Source of the DNA: Roseiflexus sp.
GTDB lineage: Bacteria; Chloroflexota; Chloroflexia; Chloroflexales; Roseiflexaceae
NCBI GenBank assembly: GCA_017743475.1
Contig: JAGHYV010000021.1
Coordinates: forward strand, 1-60,371
Length of the DNA: 60,371 nt
Reading direction: 5' to 3'
The notes under the pieces were generated by a model. The model was not told where the DNA came from and did no database searches. It worked only from the letters and a program-made list of their open reading frames with translations. The translations under genes were made by a program, and so were the position numbers. Position 1 is the first letter of the stretch; the number at the start of each line of letters is the position of its first letter. Below are positions 8,612 through 17,695 of this stretch, in pieces.

Positions 8612-9471
8612 GGGCGGCGGGGGAATTTCGAGAAATCGGGCTTGCGCTTCTCAAGGTAGGCTTTCCTGCCCTCGTTGCCTTCTTCGGTCATGTAGAAGAG
8701 CATCGTCGCATCGCCTGCCAGCACCTGGATACCGGTCTGTCCATCCAGAGCGGCGTTGAAGCCAGCCTTGAGGAAGCGGATGGCAATCGGACTCTTCTCA
8801 AGAATCTCCTGCGCCCAGCGCACCGCTTCATCTTCCAGTTCATCAACCGGCACCACCGTGTTCACTAACCCCATCTCCAGCGCCTGCTGCGCGTTGTATT
8901 GGCGGCAGAGGTACCAGATCTCGCGCGCTTTCTTCTGCCCAACAATCTCCGCAAGATAACTTGCACCAAAACCGGCATCGAAACTGCCAACAATCGGCCC
9001 CGTCTGTCCAAAAATGGCGTTGTCTGCCGCAATCGTCAAATCGCAGATCACGTGCAGGACATGTCCACCGCCGATAGCGTACCCGGCAACAGCAGCGATC
9101 ACCGGTTTGGGTATGGTGCGAATGTAGCGTTGCAGTTGCAAGACATTCAAACGGGCGACACCCTGGTCGTCGATGTACCCCGCATGCCCGCGCACTGTCT
9201 GATCGCCGCCGGAGCAGAAGGCATATTTGCCATCCTTCGGGCTTGGACCGTTGCCAGTCAGAATGACAACGCCAACTTCCTGGTTGTGCCAGGCGCTCAG
9301 AATGGCTTCAGTCATCTCGTCAATCGTTTTCGGACGGAAGGCATTGCGGATTTCCGGTCGGTTGAAGGCGATGCGTGCAATGCCGCCGCCGATGTGAAAG
9401 GTAATATCTTCGTACTCCTTCACCTCGGTCCATTCAACCAGCGATGAGAGTTTGGGCGTGAAACGTGCCAT
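8608..9471 (-). CDS. menB: 1,4-dihydroxy-2-naphthoyl-CoA synthase
   Basis: This is a crotonase-fold enzyme with the MenB-type active-site region [13 protein letters not shown] and the oxyanion segment [33 protein letters not shown] is also typical of MenB. It closes the second ring of the naphthoquinone from o-succinylbenzoyl-CoA. The start is fixed by AAGGAGGAG (complement of 9479-9487) seven bases before the ATG at 9471, giving 287 residues. A longer reading from 9492 would include the ribosome binding site. It overlaps menE by four bases and is separated from menD by about 160 bases, in which I see no gene. Confidence 0.95.
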   Translation of the reverse strand: MARFTPKLSSLVEWTEVKEYEDITFHIGGGIARIAFNRPEIRNAFRPKTIDEMTEAILSAWHNQEVGVVILTGNGPSPKDGKYAFCSGGDQTVRGHAGYIDDQGVARLNVLQLQRYIRTIPKPVIAAVAGYAIGGGHVLHVICDLTIAADNAIFGQTGPIVGSFDAGFGASYLAEIVGQKKAREIWYLCRQYNAQQALEMGLVNTVVPVDELEDEAVRWAQEILEKSPIAIRFLKAGFNAALDGQTGIQVLAGDATMLFYMTEEGNEGRKAYLEKRKPDFSKFPRRP

Positions 9472-9634
9472 ATTGCTGCTCCTCCTTATCATTCAGCTTT
9501 TTTGCGTCAGCACGTACCGGTCTTGATCCAGAAGAGAGTTCCAGATATGCGTCGATGCCACGCCTACGCGGTCACAGTTCAATATTTCAATCATGCAGCG
9601 GTACGATCACATCAGTCTGCCAGATGCATATGTC

Positions 9635-11386
9635 CTACAAGCCGCGAACATCGGATGCTTTTGCGGACCGCATCAGTGCCTGACGACGGGCGAGATCAGT
9701 GCGCGCATCGGTGCGGAGTTCGATGATCGTTGCAGCGCGCGCTTCGATGCTCTCACGGAAGGCGCGCCGGAATGCCTCGCGATCCCGCACCTGCACGTAG
9801 TCCAGACGGTACATTCTCGCCGCGTGAGCAAAATGCAACCCATGCGGCGTCACAAAATAGTCGGTGAATTCCGGCTCGAAGCGGTTGATCGGCAGACGAT
9901 GAAAGATACCGCCGCCATCGTTGTTGAGCAGGACGATCGTTATTGGAACACCACAGCGCCGCACTGCTAGCAAGCCATTCATATCGTGGTAGAATGTAAT
10001 ATCGCCAACAATTGCAGCGATTGGCGCGCTGGGTCGCCCTGCGCCGATGCCAAGCGCAGTCGAGATATTTCCATCAATGCCCGACGCGCCCCGGTTTGCG
10101 AAGGTATGGATACGCCGGGCGCCTGGTTTCCCGAACTGATCGAGATGACGTACCGGTAGACTGTTGCCGACGAAGAGCGCCGCGCCTTCTGGCAGCAGAC
10201 TTACAGCATCGTAGACAGCGGCGCCGTCGAAATACGGTTCGTCGGCAATACCCGCTTCAACTGCCGACCAGACCTGAGCTTCCGCTTCATCGAACATTCG
10301 TGTCCATTCACTCCGGCGCACCTTCAGGTGCGGCAATAGTGCATGAATGAAGGCAGACTCATCCGCTGCGATGAAATGGCTCACCCGATGACTATCATCC
10401 GCCCATACACCGCTGGCGCGTACATGGATAACCACTGATGGCGCCGCTGTGTCGAGATACTGGTTGAGCCACTTCGAGGTGGGAACCGCGCCGAATCGCA
10501 CAACCACATCGGGGGGCGGAAACGAGTGTTCGCCAAAGAGGAATGTCTCGTACCCGCCAATCACACCCGGATAGCCAAAACGGATCCCTGATACACCATC
10601 AACCAGTGCCGGGTAGCCGGTACGATACGCCAGTTCGCTCACCAGCGCGCCAAACTCCCCGCCTGGGCAGCGTGGACCACAGACGATCAGACCGCGTTCG
10701 TGCTGTTGAAGGAGGGGTGTAATCTGCTCGATGACTGTTTCCGGCACTCCAGAGCGCGTTGCAGTCAAGCAGTGCGTGTAGGGCGCACCCGCCTGACGTG
10801 GTTGCGCTGCGTCCGGGGGGGCGGTTATGTCTCCAGCGACCGGCGTCGGTTCGAGCGGTGGACGAAAGGGAAGGTTCAGATGCACCACACCTGGCGGTTC
10901 ACCGCCAGCGACTGCCATCGCTCGCGCCGCCAGCGTCCGCAGGGAGCGCACCACAATCGGCGGCGGGGTCGCTTCCGGCAGCGCCAGATCGACACTCCAG
11001 CGCACAAAGCCGCCAAACATTTTCACCTGATCAATAGTCTGGTTTGCGCCGCTATCACGTAGTTCGTGGGGGCGATCCGCCGTCAGCACCAGCAGCGGCA
11101 CACCTGCCTGGTGCGCCTCCACAATCGCCGGAAAGAAATTCGCTGCCGCTGAACCGGATGTGCAGACAACCGCAGCTGGCGCATCGGTTGCCAGCGCCAG
11201 ACCCAGCGCAAAAAACGCTGCGCTGCGCTCGTCCAGGTGCGAAAAGACTTTAATTGCGGGATGGCGCGCGCATGCCAGCACCAGCGGCGTATTGCGTGAA
11301 CCGGGCGCCAGGCACACAAAGCGTAACCCCGCGCGAGCAAGTTCATCCACCAGTGTCGTTGCGTAAAAAATGTTGCGATTGGTCAT
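9635..11386 (-). CDS. menD: 2-succinyl-5-enolpyruvyl-6-hydroxy-3-cyclohexene-1-carboxylate synthase
   Basis: This is a thiamine-diphosphate enzyme with the usual three-domain layout. The N-terminal pyrimidine-binding domain contains LAPGSRNTPLVLAC and the SGSAAANFFPAIVEA block; the C-terminal domain has ALGIGAG and GDITFYHDMNGLLA, the diphosphate/metal-binding GD...N motif, followed by ITIVLLNNDGGGIFH. It condenses isochorismate with 2-oxoglutarate. Its 583 residues are normal for the family. The gap to menF holds a heptamer repeat array, so co-transcription with menF is likely but not proven. Confidence 0.95.
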   Translation of the reverse strand: MTNRNIFYATTLVDELARAGLRFVCLAPGSRNTPLVLACARHPAIKVFSHLDERSAAFFALGLALATDAPAAVVCTSGSAAANFFPAIVEAHQAGVPLLVLTADRPHELRDSGANQTIDQVKMFGGFVRWSVDLALPEATPPPIVVRSLRTLAARAMAVAGGEPPGVVHLNLPFRPPLEPTPVAGDITAPPDAAQPRQAGAPYTHCLTATRSGVPETVIEQITPLLQQHERGLIVCGPRCPGGEFGALVSELAYRTGYPALVDGVSGIRFGYPGVIGGYETFLFGEHSFPPPDVVVRFGAVPTSKWLNQYLDTAAPSVVIHVRASGVWADDSHRVSHFIAADESAFIHALLPHLKVRRSEWTRMFDEAEAQVWSAVEAGIADEPYFDGAAVYDAVSLLPEGAALFVGNSLPVRHLDQFGKPGARRIHTFANRGASGIDGNISTALGIGAGRPSAPIAAIVGDITFYHDMNGLLAVRRCGVPITIVLLNNDGGGIFHRLPINRFEPEFTDYFVTPHGLHFAHAARMYRLDYVQVRDREAFRRAFRESIEARAATIIELRTDARTDLARRQALMRSAKASDVRGL

Positions 11387-11390
11387 GGGT

Positions 11391-11455
11391 GAGAACCAAG
11401 AACCGAGAACTGAGCGCCAGGAACCGAGAACTGGGCGCCAGGAATCTGAGAACCT
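11391..11455. repeat. heptamer-type repeat array A (menF-menD gap)
   Basis: Imperfect tandem units of seven bases of the form GAGAACC / AAGAACC / GAGAACT, interrupted by two GCGCCAG insertions. The array fills nearly the whole gap between the menD start and the menF end. The same unit recurs at several other sites in the window. Confidence 0.75.
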
Positions 11456-11458
11456 CGC

Positions 11459-12847
11459 CTACTGATGCCTATTGGCGGGCAAACCCAGCGCATCCAGCAT
11501 CGGACGAAACTTGAGATTTGTCTCGTCCCACTCGCGCTGTGGATTGCTTTCCGCAACGATACCTGCCCCAGCATATAGCCAGGCGCGCGTCGTTTGTACG
11601 ACTGCCGAACGAATGGCGACCCCAAACTGTCCATCGAGCCGCCGGTCGATCCAGCCGACCGGTGCTGCGTACCATCCGCGCGGCGCTGGTTCTAGTTCAT
11701 CGATCAGACGCATCGCTGCCTCTCGTGGCTCACCGCCAAGCGCTGGCGTTGGATGCAGGGTTGCGACGAGCGGCAGAACACCGCGCGGTTCGCGCAGTAT
11801 CCCATTAATCGGTGTGTACAGGTGCTGAATATTGCTTAGCGTCATCACACCCGTCGCACCGACTTCCAGGTGACGGGTCAGTGGAGTCAGGCGGGCGCGC
11901 ACCTCATCCACCACAATCTGATGTTCATGGCGATCCTTAGCGCTATCAAGCAGCGCTGCGGCAAGACGCTCATCTTCGTCGGGCGTCGCACCGCGCCGGA
12001 TGCTGCCAGCCAGCGCCATCGTCATCACCCGATCACCCTTTACCTGTACCAGCAATTCGGGTGTTGCCCCAAAGAACACACGACCTGGACGCGGCTCGAA
12101 CAGAAAGCGATAGGTACCGGGATAGCGTCGTTCCAGATGTGCCAGTGCACCGTCAACATCTGCCGGTTCGTCGAACGATGCCTCAGCAATACGTGCCAGC
12201 ACAACTTTCTTCAACACGCCAGTGCGGATCTGCTGCACAATCCGTTCCACGCCACGCGACCACTGATCGAACGGCATAGGATAGACAATACGCGCCGATG
12301 AATGACGGGCAGCGAGAGAAGCAGATACACTCCGCAATTGAGCAGATACACTCCGCAACTGATCGATCTTTGCCAGCAACGCCTCGCGCAGATCGAGCGC
12401 CAGCGCGTGCGGATCTTCGTTGAGCGGTGCATGGACATTCAACGTCAACCAGAAGGAGTCACGGACACGCACCAGTTGATAATGCGGCAACACAAAGTGC
12501 GCTGGCAGAAAATCAGCCCATGCCAGGTCGGGCACAAAATCATCGCGGAACGAAAAGCCGCCGAAGAGACGCGGTGCAGCGAGCGGCTCATATTCATCGA
12601 TCATGACTGCATGCTCGAACAACGCCCGTGCCTGCTGTTCAATCTCAGCAAAACGGTTGCTTCCCCATGCCATCAATTCAACCGCGATCCCCATGCCAGC
12701 GAATGCAATCCTATCGCGCGCACTCTCCCAGTACGACCGCGGTTGTCCGCGTGCAAGATGCAGGAGATCGGCGGGAGACACCCCAGGGCACGGCAGGCTC
12801 ATGCTGATCAGGCGGCCGTAGTGTTGTTGGTACGAGTTACGATGCAC
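11459..12847 (-). CDS. menF: isochorismate synthase
   Basis: This is a chorismate-utilising enzyme (462 residues). The C-terminal catalytic domain has MTMALAGSIRRG, KDRHEHQIVVDEV, HLYTPINGIL and PTPALGGEP, ending in the segment GWYAAPVGWID. The Lys of the isochorismate synthase KDRHE region and the Glu residues for Mg2+ are present. It converts chorismate to isochorismate, the entry into menaquinone synthesis; the same fold includes salicylate and siderophore enzymes, but the men neighbours settle the role. The GTG at 12847 overlaps the end of the tetR gene by 11 bases. An internal ATG at 12802 is possible but would shorten the conserved N-terminus. Confidence 0.9.
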   Translation of the reverse strand: MHRNSYQQHYGRLISMSLPCPGVSPADLLHLARGQPRSYWESARDRIAFAGMGIAVELMAWGSNRFAEIEQQARALFEHAVMIDEYEPLAAPRLFGGFSFRDDFVPDLAWADFLPAHFVLPHYQLVRVRDSFWLTLNVHAPLNEDPHALALDLREALLAKIDQLRSVSAQLRSVSASLAARHSSARIVYPMPFDQWSRGVERIVQQIRTGVLKKVVLARIAEASFDEPADVDGALAHLERRYPGTYRFLFEPRPGRVFFGATPELLVQVKGDRVMTMALAGSIRRGATPDEDERLAAALLDSAKDRHEHQIVVDEVRARLTPLTRHLEVGATGVMTLSNIQHLYTPINGILREPRGVLPLVATLHPTPALGGEPREAAMRLIDELEPAPRGWYAAPVGWIDRRLDGQFGVAIRSAVVQTTRAWLYAGAGIVAESNPQREWDETNLKFRPMLDALGLPANRHQ

Positions 12848-13466
12848 TGCTCTGATTCTCCTCTACGGGATAGTTGACGCTTCTCAGCAATAGCGGCACC
12901 AGAGTTGGCGGGATGCGCTCGGCGGGCGGGTCTCCGGTCATCACCCAGCGGATCACCAGATTGTAGATAGCGCCCATCCAAGCGTGCGCCACGACTGTCG
13001 TATCGATCGGCTGAATCTCACCGACTGCAACCGCCTCATCGAGATGGCGCTTGATCAGCGCAGCAAAGCGATCGGTCACTTCGAGGCGTTTCTTCTCGAA
13101 CGCCGCCCCCAGCCCCACCGCCTGAACAAGCAGGATTTTCGCTGGACGACGATACCTGCCGAACGTCTCGATTACCGCCATCACCGCTGCGCGCACCCGG
13201 TCGATCCCGACCCGCGGTTGCCGCGCGATGGCTTCGGTGGCGCGCCGCTCGATCAGATCAGCGAACTGATCGACCAGCGCCAGGAAGAGACGCTCCTTAT
13301 TGGGAAAGTAAAAGTAGATCGACCCCTTCGAGATATGAGCTGTCTCGACAATGTCGTCCAGACGTGCGTCGTGATACCCCTTCGACGCAAACACATCGAG
13401 CGCGGCTTCCAGAATGCGCTCACGGGTGCTTGCTGACCCAGAACGTTTTTCAGTGGAGTGAGGCAT
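12837..13466 (-). CDS. TetR-family transcriptional regulator
   Basis: The N-terminal helix-turn-helix is clear: TRERILEAALDVFASKGY, then ARLDDIVETAHISKGSIYF and YFPNKERLF, a classical TetR DNA-binding domain. The C-terminal ligand domain is variable, as expected. The ATG at 13466 is preceded by AGAAG; a GTG at 13472 is an alternative. The gene overlaps menF, so it is the first gene of the men operon, and a palindrome lies just upstream. I infer autoregulation and probable control of menaquinone synthesis; the ligand is unknown. Fatty-acyl-CoA-responsive TetR members have similar HTH sequences but no specific assignment is justified. Confidence 0.9.
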   Translation of the reverse strand: MPHSTEKRSGSASTRERILEAALDVFASKGYHDARLDDIVETAHISKGSIYFYFPNKERLFLALVDQFADLIERRATEAIARQPRVGIDRVRAAVMAVIETFGRYRRPAKILLVQAVGLGAAFEKKRLEVTDRFAALIKRHLDEAVAVGEIQPIDTTVVAHAWMGAIYNLVIRWVMTGDPPAERIPPTLVPLLLRSVNYPVEENQSSAS

Positions 13467-13481
13467 GATCACTTCTAGTCG

Positions 13482-13510
13482 ACTGACTGGTCAGTACTGT
13501 TAATAGTATA
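13482..13510 (-). promoter_or_regulatory. tetR-men promoter -10 with TetR-type operator
   Basis: On the minus strand TATACT (complement of 13505-13510) fits a -10 element. Immediately downstream lies ACTGAC-TG-GTCAGT (13482-13495), a 6+2+6 palindrome of the kind bound by TetR/AcrR repressors. A dimer bound there would cover the transcription start, which fits autorepression. No convincing -35 was found. Confidence 0.55.
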
Positions 13511-13666
13511 GCATGGAAGTGGATGTCTTTCTGCACCATTATGCTTTCCAACTGGCGTTAAATTAACGGCAACATGTGAGACCCCCTTGATTATCGGCTC
13601 AGCACACGGCATCGGTTATAGTCTCGCCTTCCAGCCACGTGCCCTAATTCTGTACGGAGAACGATT

Positions 13667-14797
13667 ATGAAACGGCTTACGGCAATTCTTATGCTCTGCC
13701 TGAGCGCTCTGCTCCTACCGCAGGCTGTGTCTGCCAGCAATCAGGAGCGTTGCTTCCGCGAAACCGGTTATTGCATCTCCGGACCGATTCTGCGTTACTG
13801 GGAGCGAAACGGTGGTCTGAGCACCTTTGGCTTTCCCATCAGCGGTCAGGGGATGCAGATGGCTGAGGATCGGATGTTGCAGGCGCAATGGTTTGAACGT
13901 GATCGCCTGGAGATCCAGGCGAACGGACAGATCACGGCCGGTCGTCTCGGCGCACGCTACCTGGAATTGCAGGACCGCCCCTGGCAGACATTCCCGACCG
14001 TCGACCAGGCAGATCCGGGGTGCGCATATTTTGCCATCACCCGTCATCAGGTGTGCGAACCATTTCTGAGTTACTGGCGCACTCGCGGCGGTCTGGAGCG
14101 GTTCGGCTATCCGATCACGGAACGCATACGTGAAGAGATTGAGGGCAAGGTTTATGAGGTGCAGTACTTTGAGCGCCGACGGATGGAATTCCATCCTGAA
14201 CTTGCTGGCACCCCTTATGAAGTGCTGCTGGGACGGTTAGGGGTGGAAGTCATGCGCATCGACAGTTGCGTTTCCCTTGAGCCGATGTATGAACCGACCG
14301 CCTACGCCTACCGGCGATTGCTCGGATGCCCGATAGCATCATCACGTGAACTGGTCAGTCCGACAGGTCCGGTTCAACTGAGGATGCGCCCTGTACCGCT
14401 CGCCGTCCAGCGTTTCGAGCGCGGCATCATGCTATGGACGCGACGCTGGGGCGACGTGCCGGTCCCCAGCGAAATCTTCGTTCTCACTTCCAGTTCGACC
14501 GATCCCCAGCGTTTTACCTGGCAGATGTTCACTGATGAATGGCCGGAAGGAACGCCCATAAAATTCAGCGAAACGCCGCCTCCTGGACGGTATGTGCCTG
14601 AACGCGGGTTTGGCTATGTATGGGTGCACAATGCGGAGGTGCGTTCGCGTTTGGGGTGGGCAATTGAAACGGAACAGGGCGAAACAGGCGGACACCGGCA
14701 GTTTCAGCGTGGTTTTATGATAACCCGTCCTTCAAACGATACGGTGTTCATCATCCTCGACGGGGGCGAGGCGCTTCTAGTACCGCGCAAGAACTGA
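13667..14797 (+). CDS. secreted FGYP/LGFP-like repeat protein
   Basis: A signal peptide (ending about VSA, residue 23) precedes two or three copies of a unit of about 65-70 residues. Unit one has ILRYWERNGGLSTFGFPIS, then WFERDRLE, then GRLGARYLE; unit two has FLSYWRTRGGLERFGYPIT, then VQYFERRRMEFHPE, then VLLGRLGVEVM. A third, weaker copy starts around residue 210 (YAYRRLLGCPIA, later VQRFERGIMLW). The pattern resembles LGFP-type repeats of cell-surface proteins. A truncated relative lies at 59.3 kb. A TATAGT hexamer (13617-13622) may be its -10. The stop codon falls inside a heptamer repeat array. Function unknown; probably an envelope or extracellular protein. Confidence 0.75.
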   Translation: MKRLTAILMLCLSALLLPQAVSASNQERCFRETGYCISGPILRYWERNGGLSTFGFPISGQGMQMAEDRMLQAQWFERDRLEIQANGQITAGRLGARYLELQDRPWQTFPTVDQADPGCAYFAITRHQVCEPFLSYWRTRGGLERFGYPITERIREEIEGKVYEVQYFERRRMEFHPELAGTPYEVLLGRLGVEVMRIDSCVSLEPMYEPTAYAYRRLLGCPIASSRELVSPTGPVQLRMRPVPLAVQRFERGIMLWTRRWGDVPVPSEIFVLTSSSTDPQRFTWQMFTDEWPEGTPIKFSETPPPGRYVPERGFGYVWVHNAEVRSRLGWAIETEQGETGGHRQFQRGFMITRPSNDTVFIILDGGEALLVPRKN

Positions 14798-14857
14798 GGA
14801 CTGAGAGCTGAGAACCAAGAACTGAGAACCAAGAACCAAGAACCGAGAACCGGGAAC
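14791..14857. repeat. heptamer repeat array B
   Basis: About nine tandem units of seven bases (GAACTGA, GAACCAA, GAACCGA variants). The array begins inside the last codons of the preceding gene, so its stop codon TGA is part of the first repeat unit. Confidence 0.8.
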
Positions 14858-14893
14858 GTCGCCTATCTTATCGACTCTGATCTCTCATCTCTT

Positions 14894-14910
14894 CCCCAAG
14901 ATCCTTGGGG
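14894..14910. terminator. short hairpin after array B
   Basis: CCCCAAG and CTTGGGG form a perfect 7-base stem with a 3-base loop. There is no T-run on either side, so termination is only a possibility. Confidence 0.35.
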
Positions 14911-15002
14911 TCGGCAACGTCCCCAGACTGGGCGTGACCTCTTCTGCGAGCGACGTTCACGACAGGAACCGCATCCACAGCAGAGACCTCAAGGATCGGG
15001 GA

Positions 15003-15030
15003 CCTTCAACTTTCAACCTTCAACCTCTCA
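15003..15030. repeat. heptamer repeat array C (TTCAACC type)
   Basis: Three to four units of TTCAACT/TTCAACC in tandem, next to the 3' end of the STAS gene. This is a second sequence class of seven-base repeat, related in spacing but not sequence to array B. Confidence 0.65.
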
Positions 15031-15041
15031 CTCACGCCCCA

Positions 15042-15392
15042 CTACCGATACGCCGCGAGATCACGCTCCTCGATGGGGGGCATATAGCGCGACATCTCGA
15101 CCATCTTGAAGACCTTCTGGTGATGCGGCGTTACATTCATAGCGTACAGGGTATAGCCTGACTTCTTTGCCGACACAACAAACTTGAGCAGAGCCGAGAT
15201 ACCTGCCGAGTTGATAAATGCCACATTTGCAAAATCAAGCACCGTGATCGGGCGCATAGCAGTTGCCGTTGCGACTGCCTCAATCGCGCTGGCCGACACA
15301 GCATCAACGCTATTGGTCATTATGTGGAGCACCGCGACATCGCCAAACTCCTCACGGCGGATCACTTCGTTTATTTCATTCGTCATGGTCAT
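15042..15392 (-). CDS. STAS-domain anti-sigma factor antagonist-like protein
   Basis: A single STAS domain of 116 residues. The strand-loop VLDFANVAFINSAGISALL holds the Ser of the N-S-A-G motif, the position phosphorylated in SpoIIAA/RsbV-type antagonists. In partner switching the unphosphorylated form binds the kinase and frees its target. GGAGG (complement of 15397-15401) lies four bases before the ATG at 15392; an ATG at 15386 is possible. It overlaps the kinase gene upstream by 17 bases, so the two are translationally coupled. It is the last gene of the signalling cluster. Confidence 0.9.
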   Translation of the reverse strand: MTMTNEINEVIRREEFGDVAVLHIMTNSVDAVSASAIEAVATATAMRPITVLDFANVAFINSAGISALLKFVVSAKKSGYTLYAMNVTPHHQKVFKMVEMSRYMPPIEERDLAAYR

Positions 15393-15810
15393 GGTTCCTC
15401 CGATAAAGACGTAGTGTCAGCGTTGTACCCGACTGTGACGAATTGACCTCGCAATCATCAACCAGTGCGCTGATCAAATACATGCCAAAGCCGCGATGCA
15501 TACCGGCATCGAGATTCTGCTCATCAATGACTTTCCGCGAGAAATCGATGGTATCGATGCCTCCGCCCTCATCGGTGACGTGCACCTCGAGTTTATCGTT
15601 ATGCAGCGCAAAGACAACCTCCACCAGTTTACCGGGCTGACGTTTATTGCCATGGTCGATCGCATTGTTCACCGCCTCGCTTACCGCCAGTTTCAGATCC
15701 TCGACCCGTTCGGCGCTGAACCCCAGCGCACGTCCGACCTCATCGGCGCTGGCGCGGACGACGCGCTCAAAAATCGGCACAGACGGAATATTTACAAGAA
15801 CCTGCTGCAT
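15376..15810 (-). CDS. RsbW-like serine kinase (GHKL ATPase)
   Basis: This is a GHKL ATPase domain of the anti-sigma kinase type. The N-box is LAVSEAVNNAIDHG, the G1 box VTDEGGGID and the G2 box HRGFGMYLI. At 144 residues it is a stand-alone kinase with no dimerisation extension. It should phosphorylate the Ser of the overlapping STAS protein and sequester a target when the antagonist is phosphorylated. No sigma factor gene lies beside it, so the target may be something other than a sigma factor, or be encoded elsewhere. Upstream genes encode a TPR protein and a phosphatase that fits the opposite reaction. Confidence 0.9.
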   Translation of the reverse strand: MQQVLVNIPSVPIFERVVRASADEVGRALGFSAERVEDLKLAVSEAVNNAIDHGNKRQPGKLVEVVFALHNDKLEVHVTDEGGGIDTIDFSRKVIDEQNLDAGMHRGFGMYLISALVDDCEVNSSQSGTTLTLRLYRRNHDHDE

Positions 15811-15831
15811 GGACCCGTTACTCCTTGCAAT

Positions 15832-17400
15832 TTACGACGACTCTAGCATGCCGACACTGCGCTGGCGCATGGTCCGGCGCGACACGGGCGCACTCGACTG
15901 TTCCTGGCTCACCAGGTAGTCGTAGCGCCTGAGATACGCTTTGCCAAGAGATGTATTGCCGATCTGGAGGTATGAAGCGCCGAGATAATAGAGCGCCTGC
16001 ACGTGGCGCGGATTGCGGCGCAGCACTTTTTCAAACAGCGGAATAGCACGCGCTGGCTCCATCAGCTCTTTGTAGCACAATCCAAGCATAAAGTTCGTCT
16101 CAACGTCATCGGGCCAGAACTGGAGCACGCGAGCAAATTCTTTTGCTGCCAGGTCATAGCGGTTGCGTCGCACATACATGTAGCCAAGGTCGTAGCGCAG
16201 AGAGTGCGCGTCCGGTGCGAGTTCCACAGCCTTGCGCCACGCTGCCAGCGCCCATCCTTCGCGCCCCATGAGGTTGTACATAAACCCTAGCAGGTAGTGT
16301 GCCTGCGGATCGTTGGGAAGCAGTTGCACAGCGCGCTCAAATGCTTTGACAGCGCCAGCATGTTTGTTCATATCATAGAGCAGCTTGCCCATGTTCAGAA
16401 ACAACTGACCATTGGTCGGGTGCAGTTTGGCGCATTCAAACAGGGTATCATATGCTTCGCGCATCTTGTTCTGAAGCTTGAGAATTGCACTGATCCGAAT
16501 GCGTGCATCGACATAATATTTATCCTGTGGTGGAATCTGGGCGTACTCTTCAAGCGCTTCATCAAGACGTCGCGCACGCGCCAGCAGATTGCCCAGCAGG
16601 TAACGGGCATAGTGTTCTTCGGGACGCCATTGGAGCAGTGCACGGTAGATCCGTTCCGCCTCTTCCTCGTACCCCTGCTGCTTCAGATCGTTACTAAGAC
16701 GGTAATACCATTGGGCGACTTCTTCTTCCGAACGATTGACCAGCACCTCGTCCTGCAATTCTGGCGAGACGAAGGTCGGCTCAACGCGCAGCGCCTCGGC
16801 AAAGCAACGCTGCGCCAGTTCGTGCGCACCATGACTCTGGTGCATCAAACCCATGTAGTAGCGCGGTTCTGCAGCCTGCGGACGCGCCTGACATGCCTGA
16901 TCGTAGTGAATGTACGCGCGACCAGCATCATCCAGGCGCTGATAGCAGCGCCCCAGCGAGAAGTGCGCCTCGTACAGGCGCGGATTGTGTTCGATGGCTT
17001 CCTTGAACGCGGCAATAGCGCGGTCGAGCCGCCCCTGTGCCGCAAACGCCACCCCCAGGTTATAGTGCGCCTCAGCCAGTTGCGGATCGGTCTGCACAGC
17101 TTCGAGATACTCGCGCAGCGCCCCTTCCCAATCCTCCTGATACGCCAGCGCATTGCCGATGTACAGATAGATGATTGCCCGTTCACGATCATAAATCTGA
17201 GCGCGTTCTTCACCTTCGATGTATGCAGCAATCAAAGCGGCTTTGAAATGCTCGATCGCATTAGCGTAGTCAGCGCGCAGGTAGGCGCGGATACCCTGAC
17301 CGAACGCCGCGCCCAGACGCGTCCCGGCCATGAATCGCTCGCTCCCGCTGAACGTGTCCAGATCGAGCGGCATGAAATTGAGCGGTTCCGTCGAACTCAT
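15832..17400 (-). CDS. large TPR-repeat protein
   Basis: The 522 residues are almost entirely tetratricopeptide repeats, for example LAEAHYNLGVAFAAQGRLD, then LYEAHFSLGRCYQRLDDA, PQAHYLLGFMYNLMGREG and VQALYYLGASYLQIGN. I count roughly ten to twelve units. There is no signal peptide or membrane helix. TPR proteins scaffold protein complexes; here the gene sits between the SpoIIE phosphatase and the RsbW-like kinase, so it may organise the partner-switching complex. This is inference from position. The 295-base gap upstream is largely filled by a MITE-like palindrome, so the gene may have its own promoter. Confidence 0.85.
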   Translation of the reverse strand: MSSTEPLNFMPLDLDTFSGSERFMAGTRLGAAFGQGIRAYLRADYANAIEHFKAALIAAYIEGEERAQIYDRERAIIYLYIGNALAYQEDWEGALREYLEAVQTDPQLAEAHYNLGVAFAAQGRLDRAIAAFKEAIEHNPRLYEAHFSLGRCYQRLDDAGRAYIHYDQACQARPQAAEPRYYMGLMHQSHGAHELAQRCFAEALRVEPTFVSPELQDEVLVNRSEEEVAQWYYRLSNDLKQQGYEEEAERIYRALLQWRPEEHYARYLLGNLLARARRLDEALEEYAQIPPQDKYYVDARIRISAILKLQNKMREAYDTLFECAKLHPTNGQLFLNMGKLLYDMNKHAGAVKAFERAVQLLPNDPQAHYLLGFMYNLMGREGWALAAWRKAVELAPDAHSLRYDLGYMYVRRNRYDLAAKEFARVLQFWPDDVETNFMLGLCYKELMEPARAIPLFEKVLRRNPRHVQALYYLGASYLQIGNTSLGKAYLRRYDYLVSQEQSSAPVSRRTMRQRSVGMLESS

Positions 17401-17541
17401 CGTCTACCTGTGCTCTTCACCGGTTGGCATGTGCACGTCGCTCCGAATCGACGCTTCTTCTATTCTACTACGAACCCTTTCGTTATTGAAAGACGACTCG
17501 ATTGCAGTTTAGTAGCGCATTGGTCCATATTTTTCAAGATC

Positions 17542-17695
17542 GAGTCCACTGCAAAAAGGGCATGTCACCGCAGCGGCGCAGCGTTCGCGGAGGACGATGC
17601 CAGAGCGAGTCGCTCCAACGCATCATGCTTCACCGCGCATATTTTTGAAATTCTCTGCGCGCTCGGCGTCTCGGCGGTGCGTTTTTGCGGCGAAG
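17542..17695. repeat. MITE-like palindromic element, copy 1
   Basis: The element starts with GAGTCCACTGCAAAAAGGG and ends with GCGTTTTTGCGGCGAAG. Its two arms (ACCGCAGCGGCGCAGCG... near the left, ...GGCGTCTCGGCGGT near the right) are complementary over about 27 bases with mismatches. The right end abuts the stop codon of the phosphatase gene. A second copy with the same ends but a different centre lies at 32.6 kb. Confidence 0.75.

Noticed and set aside
14791-15030. Possible CRISPR array
   Set aside because: The repeat unit is seven bases with no spacers, and no cas genes are nearby.
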